Of a DNA stretch of 64,000 nt, positions 7,839 to 15,519 are shown in pieces. Origin of the DNA: Legionella nagasakiensis (lineage in GTDB: Bacteria; Pseudomonadota; Gammaproteobacteria; Legionellales; Legionellaceae). Each line of letters opens with the position of its first letter. Within the stretch, counting starts at the first letter, position 1. The stretch spans positions 228,091-292,090 of the forward strand of contig NZ_CAAAID010000001.1 in the NCBI RefSeq assembly GCF_900639915.1, in the 5' to 3' direction. The notes beneath the pieces are model-generated. The model saw nothing but the letters and a program-made list of their open reading frames with translations. It was not told the DNA's origin and searched no databases. A program made the translations under genes and the position numbers.

Positions 7839-10017
7839 ATTGTCTCACCATCAGGTTGTGGCCAACCAAATCATTGAAAGCCTCAAACAAGGAACCGCAC
7901 CCTGGGTAAAACCATGGGAGCCAGGCACGGGCGGCGGCCAAATCCCGTTTAATCCAGTCACAGGAAGGCGGTATCGCGGCATTAATGCCTTGTATTTGAT
8001 GTTAAATCAAAGCGGGGATAACCGCTGGCTCACCTACAAACAGGCGCAAAGCATTGACGCCCAGGTTAGAAAAGGAGAAAAAGGCACGACGGTTCAATAC
8101 TGGAAGTTTCAGGATGAAAAAATCAAGAAAGATGATGCGGGAAATCCAGTCCTCGATGAGCAGGGAAAGCCTGTCAAAGTGCAGGTTAACCTTGAAAGAC
8201 CCAAGATATTTTACGCAACGGTATTTCATGCCTCACAAATTGATAATATGCCGGAACTTGTACAAAAAGAGCAAAACTGGTCTTTAATTGAAAGAGCAGA
8301 AAACCTGCTACTTAATTCCGGTGCTGCCATTTTTCATTCGGAGGCTGATAGAGCATTTTACAGGGTATCAACCGACAGCATTCACCTCCCTCCCAAAGAG
8401 CAATTTAAATCAGCCGCTCATTATTACGTCACAGCCCTTCATGAGCTTGGTCATTGGAGCGGGCATCCTTCAAGGCTTGATCGAAACCTACGCCATCCCT
8501 TTGGCAGTGAAGCTTACGCCAAAGAAGAACTAAGGGCTGAAATCGCCAGTATGCTGTTGGGTTCGGAGCTTGGCATTGGCCATGACCCTTCCCAACACAT
8601 GGCTTACATCAAATCATGGATTCGCGTTTTAGAAGGTGATCCGCTGGAAATATTCAGAGCGTCAGCGGATGCTGAAAAAATTGTCAATCACATTTGCTCA
8701 TTGGAACAAGCACAAGACATCCAGCATGAGCAATCTATTGTAAACAGGGATGAAAAAAATAATGAGGAAACTCTAATGGAATCCGAAAAGAATATCCCAG
8801 AAAAAGTCTGGCTTAGCATCCCATTCAAACAAAAAGAGTTAGCCAAATCCGTGGTAGGGAAGTTGCCCGATGGAACACCTGGCATTGCCTGGGATAAAAC
8901 ACAGAAGTGCTGGTATGCAAAACCAGGTGTTTCCATTGAAAAAATCAAAGCCTGGCTTCCAGAAAATCAAAACTCACCAGAAGACAAAGCACTTTCACCA
9001 GCCGATGAATTCAAGGAAGCGTTAATCAGTTTGGGTGCAGTATTGACAGGTGAGCATCCTATCATGGATGGCAAGACTCATCGTATACAAATGGAGGACG
9101 ATAAAACTGGTGAAAAGGCAGGATTTTACGTGGCTCATTTGGATGGCATTCCCGCAGGCTATATCAAAAATAACCGCACAGGCGCTGAGCTAAAATGGAA
9201 AAGTAAAGGTTATGTTTTAACCGATGAACAAAAAGCAGCACTTAAGGCTCAGGTACTCGAAAATCAAAAAAATCGCGAGCTTGAATTGGTGGAAAGGCAC
9301 AAAAGCACCGCATTAAGGCTCAAGCAAAGGCTTTCTAAAATGAGTGAGATCACCGAGCCAACACCCTATTTGAAATCAAAAGGCATTCAGGTTCATCCAG
9401 ATGTTTATACTGATGATGACAAAAAATTAACGTGTATTCCTGCAACCGATATTGAAGGTACAATTTGGACGGTTCAATATATTGCAGAAGATGGCACCAA
9501 GCGCTTCGCTAAAGATTCAAAAAAGGAAGGCTGCTTTCATGTTCTGGGCGGCATGAACAAACTTTTTGATGCGCCGGTTATTGTCATTGCGGAAGGATAT
9601 GCAACTGCTGCAACGATAAAAGAAGCATGTGGGCTGCCTGTTGTCGTTTCTGCCTTTGATTCAGGTAACCTGAAATCGGTAGCGAAAGCATTGCATGAAA
9701 AATATCCATATACTCCCGTTATGATCGCATCTGACGATGATAAGCACTTGGAGTTAACGCAAGGCATCAATCCAGGTAAAGAAAAAGCTTTGGAGGCTGC
9801 GAGTGCAGTTAATGGCTTTATTGTTATGCCGACTTTCGCACCCCATGAACAATCTTTAAACCCTAAAAAATTCAGCGATTTTAATGACTTGGCAAATCAC
9901 AGTATGCTGGGCTTGGATGGGGTTAAGCGTCAACTCAAACCAAAAATTGAAAAAATTGCCAAACGATGCAATCGTCTGCGCTTATTGCAAAAAAGTAATG
10001 TGATTCACATTGCTTAG
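7831..10017 (+). CDS. traC: TraC-type primase with ArdC and zincin domains
   Basis: A 728-residue multidomain protein. The N-terminus (about 1-130, HQVVANQIIESLKQGTAPWVKPW) is the ArdC-like ssDNA-binding domain. Residues about 150-290 form a zincin-like peptidase with HELGH. After a linker comes a DUF5710-like patch (WLSIPFKQKELAKSVV) and from about 500 a Toprim/TraC primase region with VIVIAEGYATAATI and MIASDDD. TraC-type proteins enter the recipient with the DNA and prime the complementary strand; ArdC domains protect ssDNA from restriction. The ATG at 7831 has a perfect AAGGAGG. The stop is 2 nt from the convergent NUDIX gene. Confidence 0.88.
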   Translation: MTKLSHHQVVANQIIESLKQGTAPWVKPWEPGTGGGQIPFNPVTGRRYRGINALYLMLNQSGDNRWLTYKQAQSIDAQVRKGEKGTTVQYWKFQDEKIKKDDAGNPVLDEQGKPVKVQVNLERPKIFYATVFHASQIDNMPELVQKEQNWSLIERAENLLLNSGAAIFHSEADRAFYRVSTDSIHLPPKEQFKSAAHYYVTALHELGHWSGHPSRLDRNLRHPFGSEAYAKEELRAEIASMLLGSELGIGHDPSQHMAYIKSWIRVLEGDPLEIFRASADAEKIVNHICSLEQAQDIQHEQSIVNRDEKNNEETLMESEKNIPEKVWLSIPFKQKELAKSVVGKLPDGTPGIAWDKTQKCWYAKPGVSIEKIKAWLPENQNSPEDKALSPADEFKEALISLGAVLTGEHPIMDGKTHRIQMEDDKTGEKAGFYVAHLDGIPAGYIKNNRTGAELKWKSKGYVLTDEQKAALKAQVLENQKNRELELVERHKSTALRLKQRLSKMSEITEPTPYLKSKGIQVHPDVYTDDDKKLTCIPATDIEGTIWTVQYIAEDGTKRFAKDSKKEGCFHVLGGMNKLFDAPVIVIAEGYATAATIKEACGLPVVVSAFDSGNLKSVAKALHEKYPYTPVMIASDDDKHLELTQGINPGKEKALEAASAVNGFIVMPTFAPHEQSLNPKKFSDFNDLANHSMLGLDGVKRQLKPKIEKIAKRCNRLRLLQKSNVIHIA

Positions 10018-10018
10018 G

Positions 10019-10477
10019 TTATTTGATAAGGTGAAGTTTCTTACTTTCATCAATTAACCAGCGGAGGCCATCAGTAATCTTGGTTTGTAATAAAATATGG
10101 GCGCTTTCATTAAAGAATCGCGGCAAGCCTTCATAACAACCCGTTATTGTTCCTTCCTTATCATGCCAGAAAAAAGTATGTATCAATTCTTTATGCTTCG
10201 AAATAGATTCTGTGATAGCACCAAATGATACGAGCTCTTTGAGCTTTACATTACCGCCTAACTCTTCCTTAAGCTCACGGATTACAGCTTGTTCTGGCGA
10301 CTCATTATGTTCTATTCTGCCGCCAAATTCACAAAGATAATCAGGGTATGTTGGCCAGTCATGAGGGCGTTGTTGTAATAGAATTTTATTATCTTTGGTT
10401 AAAACAAGGCAGCCTACATATTGATTTGGGTAGCGGTCTATATTGATATTGAAATTTTTTATTAATTGAACAGTCAT
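10019..10477 (-). CDS. NUDIX hydrolase
   Basis: A 152-residue protein with the NUDIX box G-x5-E-x7-RE-x-x-EE-x-G near residues 55-78 (GRIEHNESPEQAVIRELKEE). It should hydrolyse a nucleoside diphosphate linked to another group; the substrate cannot be told. The ATG at 10477 lies 10 nt after the stop of the upstream gene; a GTG at 10504 would overlap that gene by 17 nt. The two genes form a small operon running against traC, and are not part of the RP4-like backbone. Confidence 0.85.
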   Translation of the reverse strand: MTVQLIKNFNINIDRYPNQYVGCLVLTKDNKILLQQRPHDWPTYPDYLCEFGGRIEHNESPEQAVIRELKEELGGNVKLKELVSFGAITESISKHKELIHTFFWHDKEGTITGCYEGLPRFFNESAHILLQTKITDGLRWLIDESKKLHLIK

Positions 10478-10487
10478 AGTATAAAGG

Positions 10488-11255
10488 TTACTTGGCCAAC
10501 TCACTATTACCTATTGTTATTTCACCATTAATATTATAAGAATAACAACCCAAGAATTCGTCTAGATAATCGATGTTTAGAACCAGTATCGAAATCGAGT
10601 CATATTCTATTTCATATTTCGGAGCAATGAATAAATTATTTTTTATTTTTACTTTATGTAAAACCCATTTATGTTGGCTAACTCCAGGTTCTGAAGATTT
10701 ATTGTAATCAATTACCCATATTTTTGCATTTGTGACAATCATAGGAATTATAATCGGAAAATCTTTTGATTTATCTTTATCTGTATCCGTTAATGATATG
10801 GCTTTTATTGCTGACAAAATTTGATATTGGGCTTTGAAAAAATTATTTTCAGAATCGTTCTTAGATATTTTTTTTAATTGCTGGCCTGTTTTGTTAAAAA
10901 AATCACCGGTAAAGGTGAAGAAATATTGATTTTCATCCGGCTTGAATTGAGCAATCCGATAATTGGAATCTTGAATAGCGTGTCGTTTTGTGTTGTAGCT
11001 CTTTGGGTCATTGCTACTATCTTCTTTAATCAAAATTAGATGTGATGAATCAGATGATCCTTTACACTCAATTAACCACTCCCTACCTGTATATTGCGCT
11101 GCCCTAATATCGATTTCAACAAACTCATCCCCACTTTTCATTAACTGGTTCATCAAAACAGAAAAATTTTTCTCTTCTAGTACCTTTTTTGTTCTGAATT
11201 CTAAGTTAAAACCATATCTGTTAGCTGCATCCAAAATTAATTTTTTATCATCCAT
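10488..11255 (-). CDS. PD-(D/E)XK nuclease-like protein of unknown function
   Basis: A 255-residue protein I do not recognise as a named family. The N-terminal part resembles a restriction-type nuclease core: a helix (residues 12-30), then FVEIDIRAAQ with Asp49, and WLIECKGS with Glu63/Lys65, fitting D...ExK. The C-terminal ~150 residues are beta/alpha with no known motif. It is unusually AT-rich against the tra genes and is cotranscribed with the NUDIX gene. Location in a gap of the transfer backbone suggests late acquisition as cargo, perhaps a defence unit; that role is inference. Confidence 0.6.
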   Translation of the reverse strand: MDDKKLILDAANRYGFNLEFRTKKVLEEKNFSVLMNQLMKSGDEFVEIDIRAAQYTGREWLIECKGSSDSSHLILIKEDSSNDPKSYNTKRHAIQDSNYRIAQFKPDENQYFFTFTGDFFNKTGQQLKKISKNDSENNFFKAQYQILSAIKAISLTDTDKDKSKDFPIIIPMIVTNAKIWVIDYNKSSEPGVSQHKWVLHKVKIKNNLFIAPKYEIEYDSISILVLNIDYLDEFLGCYSYNINGEITIGNSELAK

Positions 11256-11362
11256 AATTTTTCCTAAATTACCAATTATTAATCCAAAAATCAGTGCACT
11301 TCCTAATTATTCCCTTTAATTATAATTATAGGGTTACAGGGTGAATTATCCCAATTCATTTA

Positions 11363-13228
11363 TTATTTGTGCTCTACCTTTCTGCTTAATCCAGAAACTT
11401 TCCGTCGCACATAGTTATCAGATTTGAGTCTTTGCCACTCCAGCTGATCATGTGCATTATCCGGCAATAGCACTTTACTTCTTCTGGCGAGCTGAACCAT
11501 ATCGAGTTGGGACAAGTCTCGCAAGCTGTTTTGACCTTTGGCTGGCGGGCCTTGTCTAATGCTGTCAGCGTTGGGCTTCGTACTGGAAAGTGCTCCTCTT
11601 TCTCCAATGGCTGCTCCAGCAGCTTCATTGCTTCTTGGAGTTCTTCCTCCATCATTAAATCTGTATCGTCTTGATTGCTCATAGCGTCTCTCCTGTTCTA
11701 AGACCATTTTTTGGCGTTGTGCTTCGATTTCTGAATCAGCAAAGGTGATCGGGATATTATTCTGGATAGTTATTTGAAGAATGATCTTTTTAAAAAGTGG
11801 CGAGCCATTTACCTGGATGCAGTTGCCGAATCTCTGCTGTGCCATCTCAATGGCTTTTTTCAGTGTGGCAATTGAACCACCTTTAGAAATTTTGATTTCC
11901 TTGGCGGTACTTCTAATGACAGCCTTGTTCACTTTATAAATCTCTGTTCCTTCTTTGGTAATGGAATCAACTTGCTTAATATCCGCTAATGAAAAATTAG
12001 ACGACGTGCCAGATAAGGAATAATTATTTTGGTTTTTTCGATCGCGATAACGCATGGCTGTTAAAGCTTCTTCGTCACCTCCCTGAGCTTTATGGCGCAA
12101 CCAATCAGCCCAGGTTTTGTTTTGGTAAAAATCAATCAGATTCTTTCGCTCTTTGGCGTAATTTTGGCTTATTTTTTCAATGTCGTTCAAAAGAGTTTTA
12201 CTGATTTGCTGGTAAAGATATTTTTTTTGAGTCCTTGAGGCTTTCATTAGGTTCAAAGCAGCACGTTTTATTCTGCCGCGCTTTTTGGCCTTATCAATTA
12301 ATCTGGTCTTAGCCTCACGCAGGTGCCTAAGTTTTTGGGAAAGAAGTGTTTTACCGTGCTCTCTTTCATGGAGGTAACGCGCATAAATTTCTGAACCGAT
12401 AACTTTCCTATTTAGTGGTTCATAACGATAAATATTTTTCCCGGATCTTTCAGTACGAAATGGTGAGGGCTTAAATTCACCCAACCTGGATTCCAGGTTC
12501 TTTTTGGAAAAGCATCGTGAAACGGAGCTTGCTTTAACCATAAGTCCTGCTTCATTACAAAAGACCAGACCATTAGCTTTAATATGAATTTCCAAGCCAT
12601 GAAGGGATAGGATTTTATGAATCTCATTCCAATGGTTGGTCTGGTTAATCTGTTCCAGACAATTTCTCTTTATCCAGTTAATCAAGCTTTCAATGCCAGA
12701 ATGTTGTTCCATATCATCGGCAAGATTCTCTGAACGACTTTTTCGGGTTCGATGATTGGTTATTTCAAGACCATACTCAATTTCTAGTTTCGATGCCACA
12801 TCTGCAAAAGCTCTATAAGCTCTATATGGCTCAATCATGTTAAAGGTTTTTGGATGAATTTTATTGATGGCAACATGAATATGAAGGTTGTCTGTGTCGT
12901 GATGAATAGCGCTAATCCTTTGATGATCTTTGAATCCAATAGATGATACGACACTTTTCTCTATAGCTTTCAATACCTCGTTGGAGGGATTTTCCCCTGG
13001 GGCAAAAGATATGAGCATGTGGTAGGTTTTATCGCTTTTAGCTCTTTGGTTTCTCGCCTGAGTTGCCAATACTTCATAAATAGCCCAGGTAGGATCAACA
13101 CTGTTACAGTTTGATATCCTGACTTTACCTACTCGTTCCTGTTTATTTTGTTCATCAGTAATGTATTTTACCAGAGCTGAATAGCTGCTCAGTCTTGCTG
13201 ACTTCATTGGGATATGGCGAATAATCAT
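11363..13228 (-). CDS. traI: TraI, MOBP relaxase
   Basis: A 621-residue relaxase very like RP4 TraI. Tyr22 in LVKYITDEQ is the expected nicking Tyr; the His motif HHDTDNLHIHVAINKIHP lies near residues 115-132. A long basic coiled middle (about 280-400) follows, and the C-terminus has the family patch VLLPDNAHDQLEWQRL. It cuts oriT at nic, stays linked to the 5' end and is moved by TraG. It is shorter than RP4 TraI (732). Its start overlaps the traJ stop (ATGA). A traH-like gene is nested in its 3' end. Confidence 0.95.
   Translation of the reverse strand: MIIRHIPMKSARLSSYSALVKYITDEQNKQERVGKVRISNCNSVDPTWAIYEVLATQARNQRAKSDKTYHMLISFAPGENPSNEVLKAIEKSVVSSIGFKDHQRISAIHHDTDNLHIHVAINKIHPKTFNMIEPYRAYRAFADVASKLEIEYGLEITNHRTRKSRSENLADDMEQHSGIESLINWIKRNCLEQINQTNHWNEIHKILSLHGLEIHIKANGLVFCNEAGLMVKASSVSRCFSKKNLESRLGEFKPSPFRTERSGKNIYRYEPLNRKVIGSEIYARYLHEREHGKTLLSQKLRHLREAKTRLIDKAKKRGRIKRAALNLMKASRTQKKYLYQQISKTLLNDIEKISQNYAKERKNLIDFYQNKTWADWLRHKAQGGDEEALTAMRYRDRKNQNNYSLSGTSSNFSLADIKQVDSITKEGTEIYKVNKAVIRSTAKEIKISKGGSIATLKKAIEMAQQRFGNCIQVNGSPLFKKIILQITIQNNIPITFADSEIEAQRQKMVLEQERRYEQSRRYRFNDGGRTPRSNEAAGAAIGERGALSSTKPNADSIRQGPPAKGQNSLRDLSQLDMVQLARRSKVLLPDNAHDQLEWQRLKSDNYVRRKVSGLSRKVEHK
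11386..11682 (-). CDS. traH: TraH-like acidic protein nested in traI (other frame)
   Basis: A 98-residue reading frame lies wholly inside the 3' end of traI, in another frame. It begins with an ATG preceded by AGGAG 7 nt away. The protein is acidic at its N-terminus (DDTDLMMEEELQEAM) and carries an ordered Cys pattern, CETCPNSIW (54, 57), CYCRIMH (71, 73) and MCDG (92), which looks like a metal site and not like random translation. RP4 traH is likewise nested in traI and encodes a small acidic protein that stabilises the relaxosome. Homology to RP4 TraH is inferred from position and acidity. Confidence 0.65.
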   Translation of the reverse strand: MSNQDDTDLMMEEELQEAMKLLEQPLEKEEHFPVRSPTLTALDKARQPKVKTACETCPNSIWFSSPEEVKCYCRIMHMISWSGKDSNLITMCDGKFLD

Positions 13229-13578
13229 AATTTTTTCACCACTTCAAACATTGCATCCTGCGTTGTTTGAATGCGATCCAACAAAGCTTTAACCCTTCGA
13301 TGATCAAAATATACGACACGTCTATCCTGGGTAAGCCAGAGCTTAAACAGACCGCCGAGCCTTCCCATGTCTGCATTTATTTTGGATAACTGGAGAATAT
13401 AATCCTTATCAATGGCACTTTGGATTTGATAGCCCAACCCAATCCGACGTAAATATTCGGCAACAGAAAGTCCTGCTTGGGCGGCATGGGATTTAATTGC
13501 AATTTCTTCATCGGGAAGAACGGGAACACGTAGGTGGCGGCCGTGTTTTCTGGTAGGTAGTTTATTCTTATCGTCCAT
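13225..13578 (-). CDS. traJ: TraJ, oriT-binding relaxosome protein
   Basis: A 117-residue protein of the RP4 TraJ type. It has a ribbon-helix-helix-like N-terminal half (HLRVPVLPDEEIAIKSHAAQ, then GLSVAEYLRRIGLG). TraJ binds the inverted repeat next to nic and recruits TraI. The gene is divergent from traK with oriT between them, exactly as in RP4, and the candidate TraJ-binding repeat lies at 13695-13734. A second frame covering the same region is only a shadow. Confidence 0.9.
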   Translation of the reverse strand: MDDKNKLPTRKHGRHLRVPVLPDEEIAIKSHAAQAGLSVAEYLRRIGLGYQIQSAIDKDYILQLSKINADMGRLGGLFKLWLTQDRRVVYFDHRRVKALLDRIQTTQDAMFEVVKKL

Positions 13579-13662
13579 AAGGATGCTGACCTCTTAACAA
13601 GTGGTTTGCAATCCTTTAGGTACTGATTAATTGTTTTCTTTTTGATCTCAAAAAGCAAGATA

Positions 13663-13745
13663 CCCGTTGAGCACCGAAGGTGCGAATAAGGTTTGTGAAG
13701 ATTGATAGCCAGCTTGCTGGTTAGCTAACTTCACCTATCTTGCCC
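13663..13745 (+). other. oriT with RP4-type nic site
   Basis: The stretch reads like RP4 oriT. It begins with CCCGTTGAGCACC and the hairpin GCACC-GAA-GGTGC, followed by GAATAAGG. A 19-bp imperfect inverted repeat comes next: arms 13695-13713 and 13716-13734, 15 of 19 pairs matching, outer GTGAAG/CTTCAC and inner CCAGC/GCTGG. Eight bases after the repeat is CTATCTTG|CCCTGC, against RP4 CTATCCTG|CCCGGC, placing nic between 13742 and 13743 on the + strand. Repeat size, distance to nic and flanking traJ/traK all agree with IncP oriT. Cleavage itself is inferred. Confidence 0.92.
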
Positions 13746-13778
13746 TGCTTTTCCAGAGCACTTTAAAGAATCATATCA

Positions 13779-13939
13779 GGAACTTTTTGGAACTTGCAAC
13801 GATTTTTAAAGAACTTTTTTGCCTATAGAACTAAAATAATCCAAATTATTCCTAAAAGTTCTTTTATAATGCTAAAATACTCATTTTTATATTCTAGTAA
13901 ATTCTTAATAGTTCTAAAATATTCCTTTTTTCTTGTTCC
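13779..13939. promoter_or_regulatory. AT-rich array of GAAC/GTTC half-sites (candidate TraK region)
   Basis: Between nic and traK is about 250 bp of very AT-rich DNA with seven GAAC or GTTC motifs (near 13780, 13790, 13811, 13828, 13858, 13911, 13935). Several are followed or preceded by A/T tracts, and two extend to AGAACTAAAATA and AGTTCTAAAATA. In RP4 TraK wraps about 180 bp of bent DNA in this place. Promoters for traJ and traK must also lie here, but I could not single one out. Confidence 0.5.
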
Positions 13940-13993
13940 AATCCTAATTATGATTTAGACTTTTTAAAATAAAAAAATTGACGCCAAAGAAGA

Positions 13994-14320
13994 ATGAAAA
14001 AACTACTTTCCGAACGGGTAATCCAAAATCAGTCAGAAAAAAAGAACGGGCGAACCAATGCCAAGATTCAATTTATCGCACTGAAAGAAGACATTCGAGA
14101 AGCCCTTGATAAGGGCTGTTCGATGAAAGCTGTTTGGGAAACTTTATCTGATGAAGGACAAATTTCATTCGGCTACAAGGCATTTAGGCATTACGTACTT
14201 AAGTTAATTAAGTCAGAGCAGGAAAACATCAGGGATGATAAACAAAGCAAAAGTAAAACTACCAATGAAATCAAAGGTTTTACTTTTAATCCAATACCCA
14301 ACCCGGAGGAACTCTTGTAA
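13994..14320 (+). CDS. traK: TraK, oriT-binding relaxosome accessory protein
   Basis: A 108-residue basic protein matching RP4 TraK in place and type. It has a basic N-terminus (KKLLSERVIQNQSEKKNGR), a helical middle with the recurring TraK-type phrase IREALDKGCSMKAVWETL and FGYKAFRHYVLKLI, and a flexible tail. TraK binds and bends oriT DNA beside nic. It reads away from oriT, divergent from traJ. Its stop overlaps the traL start (TAATG), beginning the traK-L-M operon. Confidence 0.88.
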   Translation: MKKLLSERVIQNQSEKKNGRTNAKIQFIALKEDIREALDKGCSMKAVWETLSDEGQISFGYKAFRHYVLKLIKSEQENIRDDKQSKSKTTNEIKGFTFNPIPNPEELL

Positions 14321-15045
14321 TGGCAAAAATACATATCACGATGCAGGGCAAAGGCGGTGTCGGTAAATCTTTTGTCTCGGCAACTACCGCTCAGTACAAA
14401 CTTAATAAAGCACAATCCCCACTTTGTATTGATACCGATCCCATTAACGCCACCTTTCATGGCTTTAAGTCACTTAATGTCGAACGCCTAAATATTATGG
14501 AAGGCGATGAAATCAATCCGCGCCATTTTGACACCTTAATTGAAAAAATTGCAAATACACAAAATGACGTGATTATTGATAATGGCGCCAGTTCTTTTGT
14601 GCCTTTATCGCATTATCTCATCACCAACCAAGTACCCACCTTGTTAAAAGACATGGGGCATGAACTTATCATCCATACCGTTATCACTGGTGGTCAAGCG
14701 TTACTGGACACAATAAATGGTTTTGCTCAGCTGGTAAATCAATTTCCAGGAGATGTTCGCTATGTTGTGTGGCTAAATCCCTATTGGGGAAAGGTTGAGA
14801 GTGAAGGAAAACCTTTTGAGCAAATGAAGGTATACAAAGAGACCAAAGATCGAATCGCAGCAATAATCAATATTCCTGATTTAAAGGAAGAAACTTTCGG
14901 CCATGATCTCTCAAATATGCTTCAACAAAAAATTACATTTAATGAGGCAATCGATTCCCCTGAGCGAAATATTATGACCAGGCAGCGATTAAAGCTGATA
15001 CGGGATCAACTATTCAGCCAGATTGATAACGCTATGGTGATCTAA
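14320..15045 (+). CDS. traL: TraL, ParA/MinD-like P-loop ATPase
   Basis: A 241-residue P-loop protein, the same length as RP4 TraL. The deviant Walker A is QGKGGVGKSFVSATTAQY (residues about 8-25) and the second Asp motif is DVIIDNGASSFVPL (about 87-100). ParA-like ATPases of this type are found in IncP transfer operons; the exact role in mating is unknown, possibly positioning. It is joined to traK and traM by TAATG overlaps. Confidence 0.88.
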   Translation: MAKIHITMQGKGGVGKSFVSATTAQYKLNKAQSPLCIDTDPINATFHGFKSLNVERLNIMEGDEINPRHFDTLIEKIANTQNDVIIDNGASSFVPLSHYLITNQVPTLLKDMGHELIIHTVITGGQALLDTINGFAQLVNQFPGDVRYVVWLNPYWGKVESEGKPFEQMKVYKETKDRIAAIINIPDLKEETFGHDLSNMLQQKITFNEAIDSPERNIMTRQRLKLIRDQLFSQIDNAMVI

Positions 15046-15494
15046 TGTCAGAGAAAATTAATGAGGCTATTCAAGACATTGCAGGCAAGCATGGTGTTGT
15101 TCTGGGTAGAGATGATCCAGTTCTTATCTTCCAAACCATGAATGACAGGCTGCTTGAGGAAAATCGAAAAGCACAACAGGAAATGCTGACTCAATTCAAA
15201 GAGGAAATGGAGAGCATTTCCTCTCAATGGAAGGTTGATGCTAAAGACAAAGCTGAGAAAGTACTAAATGCTGCATTGGCTAGTAGTAAAGAAGCTATGA
15301 ACAAAATACTGAGGGAAGCCACCAATGAATTCGTTCAAGTCATGAAAAACGTGGTATCAGATTCACTAACGGAAGCAAAGGATTTGACTCAGCAGACGCG
15401 TAAAGCAAATCGATTTACATTATTAACATTAGTTACAATGCTGACTGTTTCTTGCGCATTTATGTTGTTCTTACTTATTAATTTTTCGAGGTAA
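15045..15494 (+). CDS. traM: TraM-like membrane-anchored coiled-coil protein
   Basis: A 149-residue protein with a long charged helical region (about residues 20-118, likely coiled coil) and one C-terminal membrane helix (FTLLTLVTMLTVSCAFMLFLLI). Size, topology and position after traL match RP4 TraM, whose role in transfer is not well defined. It is the last gene of the conjugation backbone; the restriction cassette begins right behind it. Confidence 0.8.
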   Translation: MSEKINEAIQDIAGKHGVVLGRDDPVLIFQTMNDRLLEENRKAQQEMLTQFKEEMESISSQWKVDAKDKAEKVLNAALASSKEAMNKILREATNEFVQVMKNVVSDSLTEAKDLTQQTRKANRFTLLTLVTMLTVSCAFMLFLLINFSR

Positions 15495-15519
15495 CTCATG
15501 CATTCAATTGGAACCAAAG

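Noticed and set aside
13377-13658. 93-codon minus-strand frame over traJ and its upstream DNA
   Set aside because: It overlaps the clear TraJ homologue in another frame, has no matching ribosome site and no recognisable protein pattern.
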